Assembly: GCA_002393735.1 (NCBI GenBank)
Contig: DGTK01000012.1
Coordinates: forward strand, 54,248-65,581
DNA from: Lachnospiraceae bacterium UBA4338
GTDB lineage: Bacteria > Bacillota > Clostridia > Lachnospirales > Lachnospiraceae
Reading direction: 5' to 3'
DNA: 11,334 nt
Both the position numbers and the translations under genes were made by a program. The notes under the pieces were generated by a model. That model made no database searches. It worked only from the letters and a program-made list of their open reading frames with translations, and had not been told where the DNA came from. Positions 1 to 5,388 of this stretch are shown here, one piece after another; within the stretch, counting starts at the first letter, position 1, and every line of letters begins with the position of its first letter.

Positions 1-56
1 CTGCTAAGGGTGTAGGTCGGGCAACCGGCGCGAGGGTTCAAATCCCTCTTTCTCCG
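1..56 (+). tRNA. tRNA-Ser(GCU), 3' part (5' end outside window)
   Basis: The window starts at the first base of the anticodon loop. The loop is 1-7 with anticodon GCT at 3-5, followed by the 3' half of the anticodon stem (GGGTG, 8-12). A long variable arm (about 13-31, with a GGTCGG/CCGGC-type stem) marks a class II tRNA. The T arm is GAGGG (32-36), loop TTCAAAT (37-43) and CCCTC (44-48), followed by the acceptor strand TTTCTCC (49-55) and discriminator G56. The GCT anticodon plus long variable arm and G discriminator fit tRNA-Ser reading AGC/AGU codons. The bases after G56 are CTA, so CCA is not encoded and must be added after transcription. The D arm and 5' acceptor strand lie upstream of the window. 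Confidence 0.93.
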
Positions 57-58
57 CT

Positions 59-90
59 AAGGCTCGATAGATAAACCTATCGAGCCTTTT
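59..90 (+). terminator. Intrinsic terminator of the tRNA-Ser transcript
   Basis: A perfect 10-bp stem pairs 61-70 with 77-86 around a 6-nt loop (71-76). Two further A-T pairs at 59-60/87-88 extend it, and a short T run follows (87-91). It begins only a few bases after the tRNA 3' end. Transcription of the tRNA therefore probably stops here, leaving the next gene to its own promoter. Confidence 0.9.
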
Positions 91-114
91 TACGTAAAGA
101 GGCAAAACGTAATG

Positions 115-143
115 TTGTGAAAAAAAAGATAATTTGTTATTAT
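115..143 (+). promoter_or_regulatory. Candidate sigma-A promoter for the carboxypeptidase-trmB unit
   Basis: The sequence TTGTGA (115-120) is separated by 17 bp from TATTAT (138-143), close to the vegetative consensus in both boxes and in spacing. The expected start near 150 gives a 5' leader of about 76 nt before the ATG at 227. The leader holds a short perfect inverted repeat (TCTTCC 157-162 / GGAAGA 164-169, one central base). That repeat is too tight for a stable RNA hairpin but could be a protein site; this is speculative. Confidence 0.55.
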
Positions 144-226
144 TTAAGGGAGCCAGTCTTCCGGGAAGAAAGGAAGAAGAATAATATAAAACTCACGACA
201 GAGGAAGATAGGATATATTTGGAAAA

Positions 227-1711
227 ATGATAAAAAAACATAAAAAATATATCAGCCTGATGATGTGCATGGGGCTTATAATCAGCATCCTTACGCCGGT
301 TATAAGGGTAAGAGCCGATGTGGATTATATGGCTGAGGCGGAAGCGCGTAAATATAATGAGGTACAGTCAAACTTAATTCAGGACTGGCCCCAGGGTCCT
401 CAAATAGGCGCCGAGGCAGCCATCCTTATGGAGGCAAGCACCGGTACGGTATTATATGCCAAGGAAATTACCAAAAAAGAATATCCTGCATCAGTAACCA
501 AGGTAATGACAGGTTTACTGGCAGCAGAAAACTGTGACCTGGATGAGATGGTAACTTTTTCTCACGAAGCGGTTTTCGGTATAGAAAGAGGTTCTTCCAA
601 CATCGGTATGGATGAAGGAGAATCAATTACCATGAATGATGCTCTTCACGGAATGCTGATTCTTTCAGCCAATGAAGTTGCCATGGCAATTGGAGAGCAT
701 ATCGCAGGAGATAAGGATTCATTTGCAGAGCTTATGAATCAAAGGGCTGCAGAACTTGGCTGTGTTAATACTCATTTCATGAATGCCTGTGGTCTTCATG
801 ATGATAACCACTATACATGCGCATATGACCTTGCATTAATTGCAAGAGAATTCTATACATATGATTATCTGGCCAAAATCTCCAGAACCGGAACCTGTAC
901 TTTCGAAGCTACAGCAACTCAGCCGGATTCTTTCTCACTACAGAATAAGAACCAGCTTCTTGAAGGACGCCGCTGCGAATATGAGGGACTTCTTGGAAGC
1001 AAGACAGGTTATACAACAGTATCAAGGCAGACCCTGGTTTCAGCTGCCGAAAGAGACGGAATGACTTTAATCTGCGTTATATTAAAGGAAGAATCTCCTT
1101 ACCAGTTTGAAGATACGGTGGCGCTTTTTGACTATGGATTTGAGAATTTCCAGTTAGTTAATGTGGCAGAGAATGAGTCAGAATTTATGGTATCTGACAA
1201 GGATTTCTTTTCAGAGGGCCAGGATATTTTTGGAGATAATCAGCCATTTCTTCAAATAGACCCTGATGATTATGTGGTTATTCCTAAAACCGCAGATTTC
1301 AGTGCTCTACAGTCAGAAATCGTTTATAATTCCAATGCAACTGGTGGTATTGCGGACATTAAATATACCTTTAATGGAACAGAGGTTGGAACTGCGACAG
1401 TGCTTTCGGCTGATGCAGATGGCGCCAAGGAAGGCAATGACAAACTTTTCTCTGAGGGTAATCCAATTGAAATAGAAGGTGGTCCGACAACCAATGACAA
1501 TGCGCTTTTCCTTAATATTAAGTGGATAATCATAGGCGTTGTTGGTGTGGTGGTAGTTGTATCAGTTATTCTGATTGCTTTCTCAATTCTGAAGGAGTTC
1601 CATTTTGAAAGGGCTTCGGGAAAGAGAAGAGTATTTAAGTTTGGCAGAAAAAGAAGCCATTATAAATCCAGATACAAGGGATACAAATTAAAAGACAAGA
1701 AGTTTAAATAG
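227..1711 (+). CDS. D-alanyl-D-alanine carboxypeptidase (peptidase family S11, DacA/DacF-like)
   Basis: This is a low-molecular-weight penicillin-binding protein. The family removes the terminal D-Ala of peptidoglycan pentapeptides outside the membrane, which limits cross-linking. All three active-site motifs are present with normal spacing: SVTK (Ser89 nucleophile, Lys92), SAN (147-149) and KTG (259-261). A basic N-terminus plus hydrophobic stretch (residues 1-30) is a signal peptide. Residues about 60-320 form the catalytic domain and about 325-420 a smaller C-terminal domain. A clear transmembrane helix follows (about 431-455), then a roughly 35-residue tail very rich in Lys/Arg (about 458-494). 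Many S11 enzymes end in an amphipathic anchor helix; here a full transmembrane span with a basic tail takes its place. The ATG at 227 is chosen because it gives a proper signal peptide. The purine-rich stretch at 201-213 is a distant ribosome site and GGA at 221-223 is very close, so initiation signals are mediocre. Only 10 bp separate it from trmB, suggesting one transcript. Which dac paralogue this is cannot be told from sequence alone. Confidence 0.93.
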   Translation: MIKKHKKYISLMMCMGLIISILTPVIRVRADVDYMAEAEARKYNEVQSNLIQDWPQGPQIGAEAAILMEASTGTVLYAKEITKKEYPASVTKVMTGLLAAENCDLDEMVTFSHEAVFGIERGSSNIGMDEGESITMNDALHGMLILSANEVAMAIGEHIAGDKDSFAELMNQRAAELGCVNTHFMNACGLHDDNHYTCAYDLALIAREFYTYDYLAKISRTGTCTFEATATQPDSFSLQNKNQLLEGRRCEYEGLLGSKTGYTTVSRQTLVSAAERDGMTLICVILKEESPYQFEDTVALFDYGFENFQLVNVAENESEFMVSDKDFFSEGQDIFGDNQPFLQIDPDDYVVIPKTADFSALQSEIVYNSNATGGIADIKYTFNGTEVGTATVLSADADGAKEGNDKLFSEGNPIEIEGGPTTNDNALFLNIKWIIIGVVGVVVVVSVILIAFSILKEFHFERASGKRRVFKFGRKRSHYKSRYKGYKLKDKKFK

Positions 1712-1721
1712 GAGCCTTAAG

Positions 1722-2363
1722 GTGAGACTTAGAAATATAACAGGTTCAAAAGAATATATTGCAGAGAGTCCTTATGTAGTGCATGACATTGCAGCTCATA
1801 AGAATGGGTGGGCGGAAATTTATGGAAATAGTAATCCTGTCTATATCGAAATTGGAATGGGAAAAGGGCAGTTCATAATTACTCTTGCCAGGAATAATCC
1901 TGATATTAATTATGTCGGAATTGAAAAATACTCCAGCGTACTTCTTCGGGCCATCCAGAAGCAGGAAGAGCTTAATCTTCCTAATCTTAAATTCATAAGA
2001 ATGGATGCAGAGGAAATCTGCGATGTCTTCGGCGAGGGTGAGGTTGACAGGATATATCTTAATTTCTCAGATCCGTGGCCAAAGGACAGACATGCCAAGA
2101 GAAGGCTTGAGTCCAGGCAGTTTCTGGAAAGATATGATGCGATTCTTAAACCTGATGGAATTATCGAATTTAAGACTGATAACAGAATGCTCTTTGATTT
2201 TGCAGTGGATGAGGTGAAGGAAAGTCCGAAGTGGCATATGGATGAATGCACATATGACCTTCATAAGGATGAAAGACTGATGGTTGGGAATGTAATGACT
2301 GAATATGAAGAGAAGTTTTCGGCCATTGGCAATCCGATATGTAAGTATATAATAAGCAGATAA
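1722..2363 (+). CDS. trmB: tRNA (guanine-N7-)-methyltransferase TrmB
   Basis: TrmB uses S-adenosylmethionine to methylate N7 of guanine 46 in the variable loop of many tRNAs. The 213-residue length is normal for the family. Visible signatures are the SAM-binding EIGMGKG (43-49), GIEKY (66-70), the diagnostic NFSDPWPKDRHAKRR block (114-128), KTDN (151-154) and TEYEEKF (193-199). The start is GTG at 1722, preceded by AGGAG at 1710-1714 with 7-bp spacing. That ribosome site overlaps the last base of the upstream stop codon, so translation of the two genes is probably coupled. No ATG in this frame would give a better N-terminus. The TAA stop (2361-2363) is the first three bases of a 25-bp tandem repeat. 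The pairing with a cell-wall enzyme is positional, with no obvious functional link. Confidence 0.96.
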   Translation: MRLRNITGSKEYIAESPYVVHDIAAHKNGWAEIYGNSNPVYIEIGMGKGQFIITLARNNPDINYVGIEKYSSVLLRAIQKQEELNLPNLKFIRMDAEEICDVFGEGEVDRIYLNFSDPWPKDRHAKRRLESRQFLERYDAILKPDGIIEFKTDNRMLFDFAVDEVKESPKWHMDECTYDLHKDERLMVGNVMTEYEEKFSAIGNPICKYIISR

Positions 2364-2426
2364 CCACACGCCACGCTTATTAGCATAACCACACGCCATG
2401 CTTATTAGCATAACCACACGCCACGC
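2361..2426. repeat. Tandem 25-bp direct repeat, 2.6 copies, starting on the trmB stop codon
   Basis: Copy 1 spans 2361-2385, copy 2 spans 2386-2410 and the truncated copy 3 spans 2411-2426. Each begins TAACCACACGCCA and the full copies end TTATTAGCA. Copy 1 and copy 2 differ at one base (C at 2374 versus T at 2399). The copies abut with no spacers. The TAA of copy 1 serves as the stop codon of trmB. Copy 3 runs into the hairpin element, whose left terminal arm GCCACGC is the end of the repeat. No function is known to me. Confidence 0.9.
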
Positions 2427-2510
2427 GTCGTCCAAAACTACTCTCCCAAAAGCTCATTGCTGCAAGCAGCACAGGATCGCTTTTGTGAGAGCATTTTGTC
2501 CTAGCGTGGC
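2420..2510. repeat. Long imperfect inverted-repeat (hairpin) element, REP/MITE-like
   Basis: Terminal arms GCCACGC (2420-2426) and GCGTGGC (2504-2510) pair perfectly. Inside them, 2433-2453 pairs with 2479-2498, interrupted by one bulged base and two mismatches; this includes the blocks GCTTTTG and GAGAG on the right arm. At the tip a 5-bp stem (TGCTG 2458-2462 / CAGCA 2467-2471) closes a CAAG tetraloop. The right arm also matches the first tandem repeat copy (AGCGTGGC 2503-2510 against GCCACGCT 2370-2377). No U-tract follows, so it is not a classical terminator. No transposase is present. It could be a non-autonomous mobile or REP-like element, or a 3' RNA structure protecting the trmB transcript; neither is proven. 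Confidence 0.7.
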
Positions 2511-2552
2511 TAACTTTATAAAAATTTAATTGTTTGGGAATAGAAAAACTAT

Positions 2553-2584
2553 TTACAAGCAATTTTTTTTATGGTAGTATAATT
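2553..2584 (+). promoter_or_regulatory. Candidate promoter of the 317-aa protein gene
   Basis: A perfect -10 hexamer TATAAT lies at 2579-2584. The best -35-like hexamer is TTTACA (2553-2558), but the 20-bp spacer is longer than the usual 16-18, and it spans a run of eight Ts (2564-2571). A promoter with a good -10 and a poor -35 often needs an activator or is weak. The expected start near 2591 gives a leader of about 90 nt. The -10 overlaps the first of several palindromes, so a bound protein would affect initiation. Confidence 0.5.
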
Positions 2585-2634
2585 TCACTTAAATGAAATA
2601 TATTTCACAACGATTTCATCATTGAGATGAAATT
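2583..2634. promoter_or_regulatory. Cluster of nested ATTTCA/TGAAAT palindromes over the transcription start
   Basis: Five copies of one hexamer in alternating orientation lie within 52 bp: ATTTCA at 2583-2588, TGAAAT at 2595-2600, ATTTCA at 2603-2608, ATTTCA at 2614-2619 and TGAAAT at 2629-2634. They create three overlapping or adjacent palindromes. The first is an 18-bp palindrome with one mismatched pair (2583-2600), which overlaps the -10 box. The second is a perfect 14-bp palindrome (2595-2608). The third has perfect 8-bp arms around a 5-nt spacer (2614-2621 / 2627-2634). This looks like a multi-site operator. The third palindrome could also form a hairpin in the 5' leader. The cognate protein is unknown; the adjacent gene product is a candidate. 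Confidence 0.5.
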
Positions 2635-2681
2635 TGGCCCTTACTTTGTCTTAAGTAGCTGTTTAAGAAAGGAGAACTGAT

Positions 2682-3635
2682 ATGTTTGAGAAAATGCATA
2701 AAAATGTTGATACCACCGGTTTTGAGGAGAAACTTTATACTCTTCCTTTCCTTTATACTGACGTACTTTGTATGTACTATGGTCTCTTGGATGAAGAAGT
2801 AGAACTCAGCCTGGAAGAAATAGCAGAAGAACTTGATGCCACATATGGACTTAAGATTTCTTCTCTTGCGGTTATTGAGCATATGGTAGAGCAGGGCCTT
2901 GAAATGATTAATTATCATGGCGATGCTGAAATTGCCGACGCCGACAGGGTCATCGTAATTGATCTTCCAAGAGAAGACAAAATCAAATCTGCCCTTGCAA
3001 TGAGAGATGAATATGAATGCAAGGCAGTATATGCAGCTTCCCTGGACTGCGAAGATAAGGATAATCCGAAGCGCGGTGTCCTGGACGTTACACTTATGGC
3101 CTTAAATGAACAGGGCCTTAGAAAGATTGACGAGATAATGGGCACCGGTTATAAAAATAAAGACGACATTTACGTCAGGGATTTTAAGAATATTGTAGAA
3201 AATAAGGACGATTCCTATCTTGTAGGCATTAAGGTTAACTGGAAATTCTTCCTAAACAGAGCTTACATATTTAAGGAAGATGAACTTAAATATGAAGTAG
3301 AAGTTCTGGATTATTTCAAGGGGGCTGATATGGCCATTCTTCCTCCGCTTGGTGAAATATATTATGCCACTTCCCACGAGTCGCTTATTTTTGATGATGA
3401 TTCTTTGGGATATACACTGGATGATTATTTAAGTGCAGAAAATGCTGCGGCAGTTGCAGCAGTTTATCTGGAAAAAAGAGATATACTTCCAATTGCAGGC
3501 CTGGATACCCTGCTTCTTACAAAAAGCAGAGTGCTGGATTACATATACCTTGATGAAGAAGGTGCCATGTATGCAGCGGCTCTGGATCCGGCTTATATCG
3601 CGGATAAAGCCGAGGCGATTAATATATATAAATAA
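2682..3635 (+). CDS. Hypothetical 317-aa acidic protein with a sigma-70 region 4-like N-terminal segment
   Basis: I do not recognise this family. The protein is soluble in appearance, with no signal peptide or transmembrane helix, and is rich in Asp/Glu. Residues about 20-76 resemble the sigma-70 region 4 helix-turn-helix. They run LP, then VLCMYYGL (28-35), a short acidic link, SLEEIAEEL (43-51), an insertion of about four residues relative to sigma factors, and a helix with VIEHMVEQGLEMI (64-76). No region 2 is present, so it is not a complete sigma factor. The remainder (about 85-317) seems to be a mixed alpha/beta domain with no motif I know. Start: ATG 2682 is preceded by AAAGGAG (2668-2674) at 7-bp spacing, which is strong. 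It is a monocistronic gene between a palindrome-rich promoter and a strong terminator. A DNA-binding or regulatory role is inferred only from the helix-turn-helix resemblance, which is moderate. Confidence 0.85.
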   Translation: MFEKMHKNVDTTGFEEKLYTLPFLYTDVLCMYYGLLDEEVELSLEEIAEELDATYGLKISSLAVIEHMVEQGLEMINYHGDAEIADADRVIVIDLPREDKIKSALAMRDEYECKAVYAASLDCEDKDNPKRGVLDVTLMALNEQGLRKIDEIMGTGYKNKDDIYVRDFKNIVENKDDSYLVGIKVNWKFFLNRAYIFKEDELKYEVEVLDYFKGADMAILPPLGEIYYATSHESLIFDDDSLGYTLDDYLSAENAAAVAAVYLEKRDILPIAGLDTLLLTKSRVLDYIYLDEEGAMYAAALDPAYIADKAEAINIYK

Positions 3636-3639
3636 GGAT

Positions 3640-3674
3640 AAAAGGAGACATTGCAATAAGCAGTGTCTCCTTTT
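3640..3674. terminator. Intrinsic terminator after the 317-aa protein gene
   Basis: A 15-bp stem pairs 3640-3654 with 3660-3674 around the loop AATAA (3655-3659), with only one wobble pair (T3651-G3663). The stem ends in AAAA on the left and TTTT on the right. Because the A and T runs are symmetrical it could in principle act in both directions, although no gene converges on it. It begins 5 bp after the stop codon. Confidence 0.9.
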
Positions 3675-3731
3675 GCGTAAGGGACACTTAAAAAAAATTT
3701 ATATGCGCGGGGATTTTTTTTATTCATCTTA

Positions 3732-3760
3732 TTGCAATTTGCTTTTTCTAGTTTTATAAT
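3732..3760 (+). promoter_or_regulatory. Candidate distal promoter of gdhA
   Basis: TTGCAA (3732-3737) is spaced 17 bp from a perfect TATAAT (3755-3760), a good match to the sigma-A consensus. A start near 3767 would give a leader of about 70 nt that includes both palindromes upstream of gdhA. The region is AT-rich, so chance matches are possible. Confidence 0.45.
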
Positions 3761-3768
3761 TTTTTTTG

Positions 3769-3798
3769 TTGAGACACTTTAACAAGTTAAACTAGTAT
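3769..3798 (+). promoter_or_regulatory. Candidate proximal promoter of gdhA
   Basis: TTGAGA (3769-3774) is spaced 18 bp from TAGTAT (3793-3798); TATAGT at 3796-3801 is an alternative -10 with a long spacer. The spacer contains a perfect inverted repeat, TTTAAC (3778-3783) and GTTAAA (3786-3791), two bases apart, well placed for a repressor. With the distal promoter it would make a tandem pair for a gene that looks highly expressed. Confidence 0.45.
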
Positions 3799-3804
3799 AG
3801 TACG

Positions 3805-3818
3805 TCGCAATTTTGCGA
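3805..3818. promoter_or_regulatory. Palindrome in the gdhA leader
   Basis: TCGCAA (3805-3810) and TTGCGA (3813-3818) are perfect inverted arms two bases apart. They sit about where transcription from the proximal promoter would start and 5 bp upstream of the AGGAGG ribosome site. It could be an operator, or a small hairpin at the mRNA 5' end that stabilises the transcript. No family is recognised. Confidence 0.4.
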
Positions 3819-3837
3819 TGGTTAGGAGGAAATTATT

Positions 3838-5184
3838 ATGTCATATGTTGATGAAGTAATGGAGAAAGTTAAAAAAAGAGATGGTGATCAGCCTGAATTC
3901 ATCCAGGCAGTTACTGAGGTTCTTAATTCACTCAGACCTGTAATCGAGAAGGATGAAGAGAAGTATCGTAAGATGGCTATCTTAGAGAGAATAACAGAGC
4001 CTGATCGTCAGATTATGTTCAGAGTACCTTGGGTAGATGACAATGGACAGGTACAGGTTAACAGAGGTTTCAGAGTACAGTTCAACAATGCTATTGGACC
4101 TTACAAGGGAGGTTTAAGACTTCACCCGTCAGTAAACCTTGGTATTATCAAGTTCTTAGGTTTCGAGCAGGTATTCAAGAATTCTCTTACCACACTTCCT
4201 ATTGGTGGTGGTAAAGGTGGTTCAGACTTCGATCCTAAGGGCAAGTCAGACAGAGAGATTATGGCTTTCTGCCAGAGCTTCATGACAGAACTTTGCAAAT
4301 ATATCGGCGCTGACGTAGACGTTCCTGCAGGTGATATCGGAACAGGCGCAAGAGAAATCGGTTTCATGTTTGGTCAGTACAAGAGAATCAGAGGTATGTA
4401 CGAAGGTGTTCTTACAGGTAAGGGACTTTCATACGGCGGTTCACTTGCCCGTACAGAAGCTACAGGTTATGGTTTATTATACTTAACAGAAGAGATGGTT
4501 AAATGCCATGGTGATAAGATGGAAGGCAAGGTTATCGCTGTATCAGGTGCCGGTAATGTTGCTACCTATGCTATCCAGAAGGCTCAGCAGTTAGGTGCCA
4601 AGGTTGTTACATGTTCAGATTCAACAGGCTGGATTTATGATGAAGATGGTATCGATGTTGCTCTTCTTAAGGAAGTTAAGGAAGTTAAGAGAGCTCGTCT
4701 TACAGAATATGCTGCAGCTCGTCCATCAGCTAAGTACTTCGAGAAGAAGGATGGAGAGCATGGCGTATGGCAGTACAAAGTAGATATCGCTCTTCCATGT
4801 GCTACACAGAACGAACTTGATATTGAAGATGCCAAGATGCTTGTTGCTAATGGTGTTAAGTATGTTGCAGAAGGTGCTAACATGCCTACAACTTTGGATG
4901 CTACAGAGTACTTCCAGAAGAACAACGTACCATTCGTTTGTGGTAAGGCTTCAAATGCAGGTGGTGTTGCAACATCAGCTCTTGAAATGAGCCAGAACTC
5001 AGAAAGACTTTCATGGTCATTCGAAGAAGTTGATTCCAAGCTTAAAGGTATCATGGTTGGTATTTATCACAACATTGATGACGCTGCTAAGGAATATGGC
5101 ATGGAAGGCAACTATGTTGCAGGTGCTAACATTGCAGGCTTCAAGAAGGTTGTTGATGCAATGATCGCTCAGGGCGTATGCTAA
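3838..5184 (+). CDS. gdhA: Glutamate dehydrogenase, NADP-type
   Basis: It catalyses the reversible reductive amination of 2-oxoglutarate with ammonia to glutamate, in the cytoplasm, and normally acts as a hexamer. The 448-residue length is standard for the bacterial class. Substrate and catalytic residues are in place: Lys90 (in YKGGLR), Lys114, Lys126 (in PIGGGKGG), Asp166 (in PAGDIGTG) and Ser380 (in GGVATS). The dinucleotide-binding fold carries SGAGNVA (236-242). The following SDSTG segment (260-264) resembles NADP-specific enzymes such as that of E. coli rather than the NAD-specific clostridial type, so an assimilatory NADPH role is inferred. The start follows AGGAGG (3824-3829) with 8-bp spacing, a near-ideal ribosome site. 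Codon choice is narrow (many CTT, AGA, GGT, GCT), as in highly expressed genes. The gene stands alone between terminators. Confidence 0.97.
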   Translation: MSYVDEVMEKVKKRDGDQPEFIQAVTEVLNSLRPVIEKDEEKYRKMAILERITEPDRQIMFRVPWVDDNGQVQVNRGFRVQFNNAIGPYKGGLRLHPSVNLGIIKFLGFEQVFKNSLTTLPIGGGKGGSDFDPKGKSDREIMAFCQSFMTELCKYIGADVDVPAGDIGTGAREIGFMFGQYKRIRGMYEGVLTGKGLSYGGSLARTEATGYGLLYLTEEMVKCHGDKMEGKVIAVSGAGNVATYAIQKAQQLGAKVVTCSDSTGWIYDEDGIDVALLKEVKEVKRARLTEYAAARPSAKYFEKKDGEHGVWQYKVDIALPCATQNELDIEDAKMLVANGVKYVAEGANMPTTLDATEYFQKNNVPFVCGKASNAGGVATSALEMSQNSERLSWSFEEVDSKLKGIMVGIYHNIDDAAKEYGMEGNYVAGANIAGFKKVVDAMIAQGVC

Positions 5185-5214
5185 TTGAAAAGTCATTAAT
5201 TAATATATTTTATG

Positions 5215-5297
5215 AAAATCCCGTAGATTTTGTGAACTGCACCCCGAATGTTTTGTCTAACATTTGGGGTTCACTTCATTTGTTCTGCGGGATTTTT
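5215..5297 (+). terminator. Three-tier intrinsic terminator of gdhA
   Basis: An outer 13-bp stem pairs 5215-5227 with 5284-5296 (one wobble pair, T5224-G5287) and ends in a T run (5293-5297). Its interior is itself folded: GTGAAC (5232-5237) pairs with GTTCAC (5269-5274), and within that CCCC plus AATGTT (5242-5252) pairs with AACATT plus GGGG (5259-5269), with one internal mismatch and a TTGTCT-type loop. G5269 can belong to only one of the two inner stems. Most intrinsic terminators have a single stem, so this 80-nt nested structure is unusually large. Confidence 0.8.
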
Positions 5298-5324
5298 ATT
5301 TGTTATACTTTTGTTGCTCTTAAG

Positions 5325-5333
5325 TGTTATAAT
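5325..5333 (+). promoter_or_regulatory. Candidate extended -10 promoter of the 1139-aa protein gene
   Basis: TGTTATAAT (5325-5333) is a TGN extended -10 followed by a perfect TATAAT. No convincing -35 lies upstream; TTATAC at 5303-5308 gives a 19-bp spacer. The expected start near 5340 gives a leader of about 50 nt. The leader holds a small perfect hairpin, ACACAG (5352-5357) / CTGTGT (5361-5366) with a 3-nt loop, 8 bp upstream of the AGGAG ribosome site. Confidence 0.5.
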
Positions 5334-5388
5334 GGTGCATATAACATGTAAACACAGGCACTGTGTATTATAAAAGGAGACAGGAAAT

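Noticed and set aside
57..226. Attachment site or prophage integration at the tRNA-Ser 3' end
   Set aside because: There is no repeat of the tRNA 3' end elsewhere in the window and no integrase gene. The tRNA is followed directly by its own terminator.
2361..2426. Possible CRISPR array from the regularly spaced 25-bp repeats
   Set aside because: The repeats abut directly with no spacer sequences, there are fewer than three copies, and no cas genes are nearby.
2420..2510. Hairpin read as the intrinsic terminator of trmB
   Set aside because: No T run follows the right arm (it continues CTAACTTTATA) and the stem has several mismatches. It may still slow polymerase or protect the mRNA, but it lacks the standard terminator form seen elsewhere in the window.
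2067..2562. Minus-strand open frames across the end of trmB and the repeat region
   Set aside because: They lie mostly opposite trmB or across non-coding repeats, have no ribosome site and show no recognisable protein features.
2682..3635. Reading the 317-aa protein as a complete sigma factor
   Set aside because: Only a region 4-like segment is visible, at the N-terminus. The region 2 core-binding and -10 recognition helices are missing, and the order of domains would be wrong.
3433..3759. 108-aa plus-strand frame overlapping the end of the 317-aa protein gene
   Set aside because: It is a shifted frame of the real gene that then runs through the terminator hairpin and the T-rich promoter region, and it has no ribosome binding site.
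4635..5054. 139-aa minus-strand frame inside gdhA
   Set aside because: It is the antisense shadow of a highly conserved gene, with Ser-rich low-complexity translation and no start signals.
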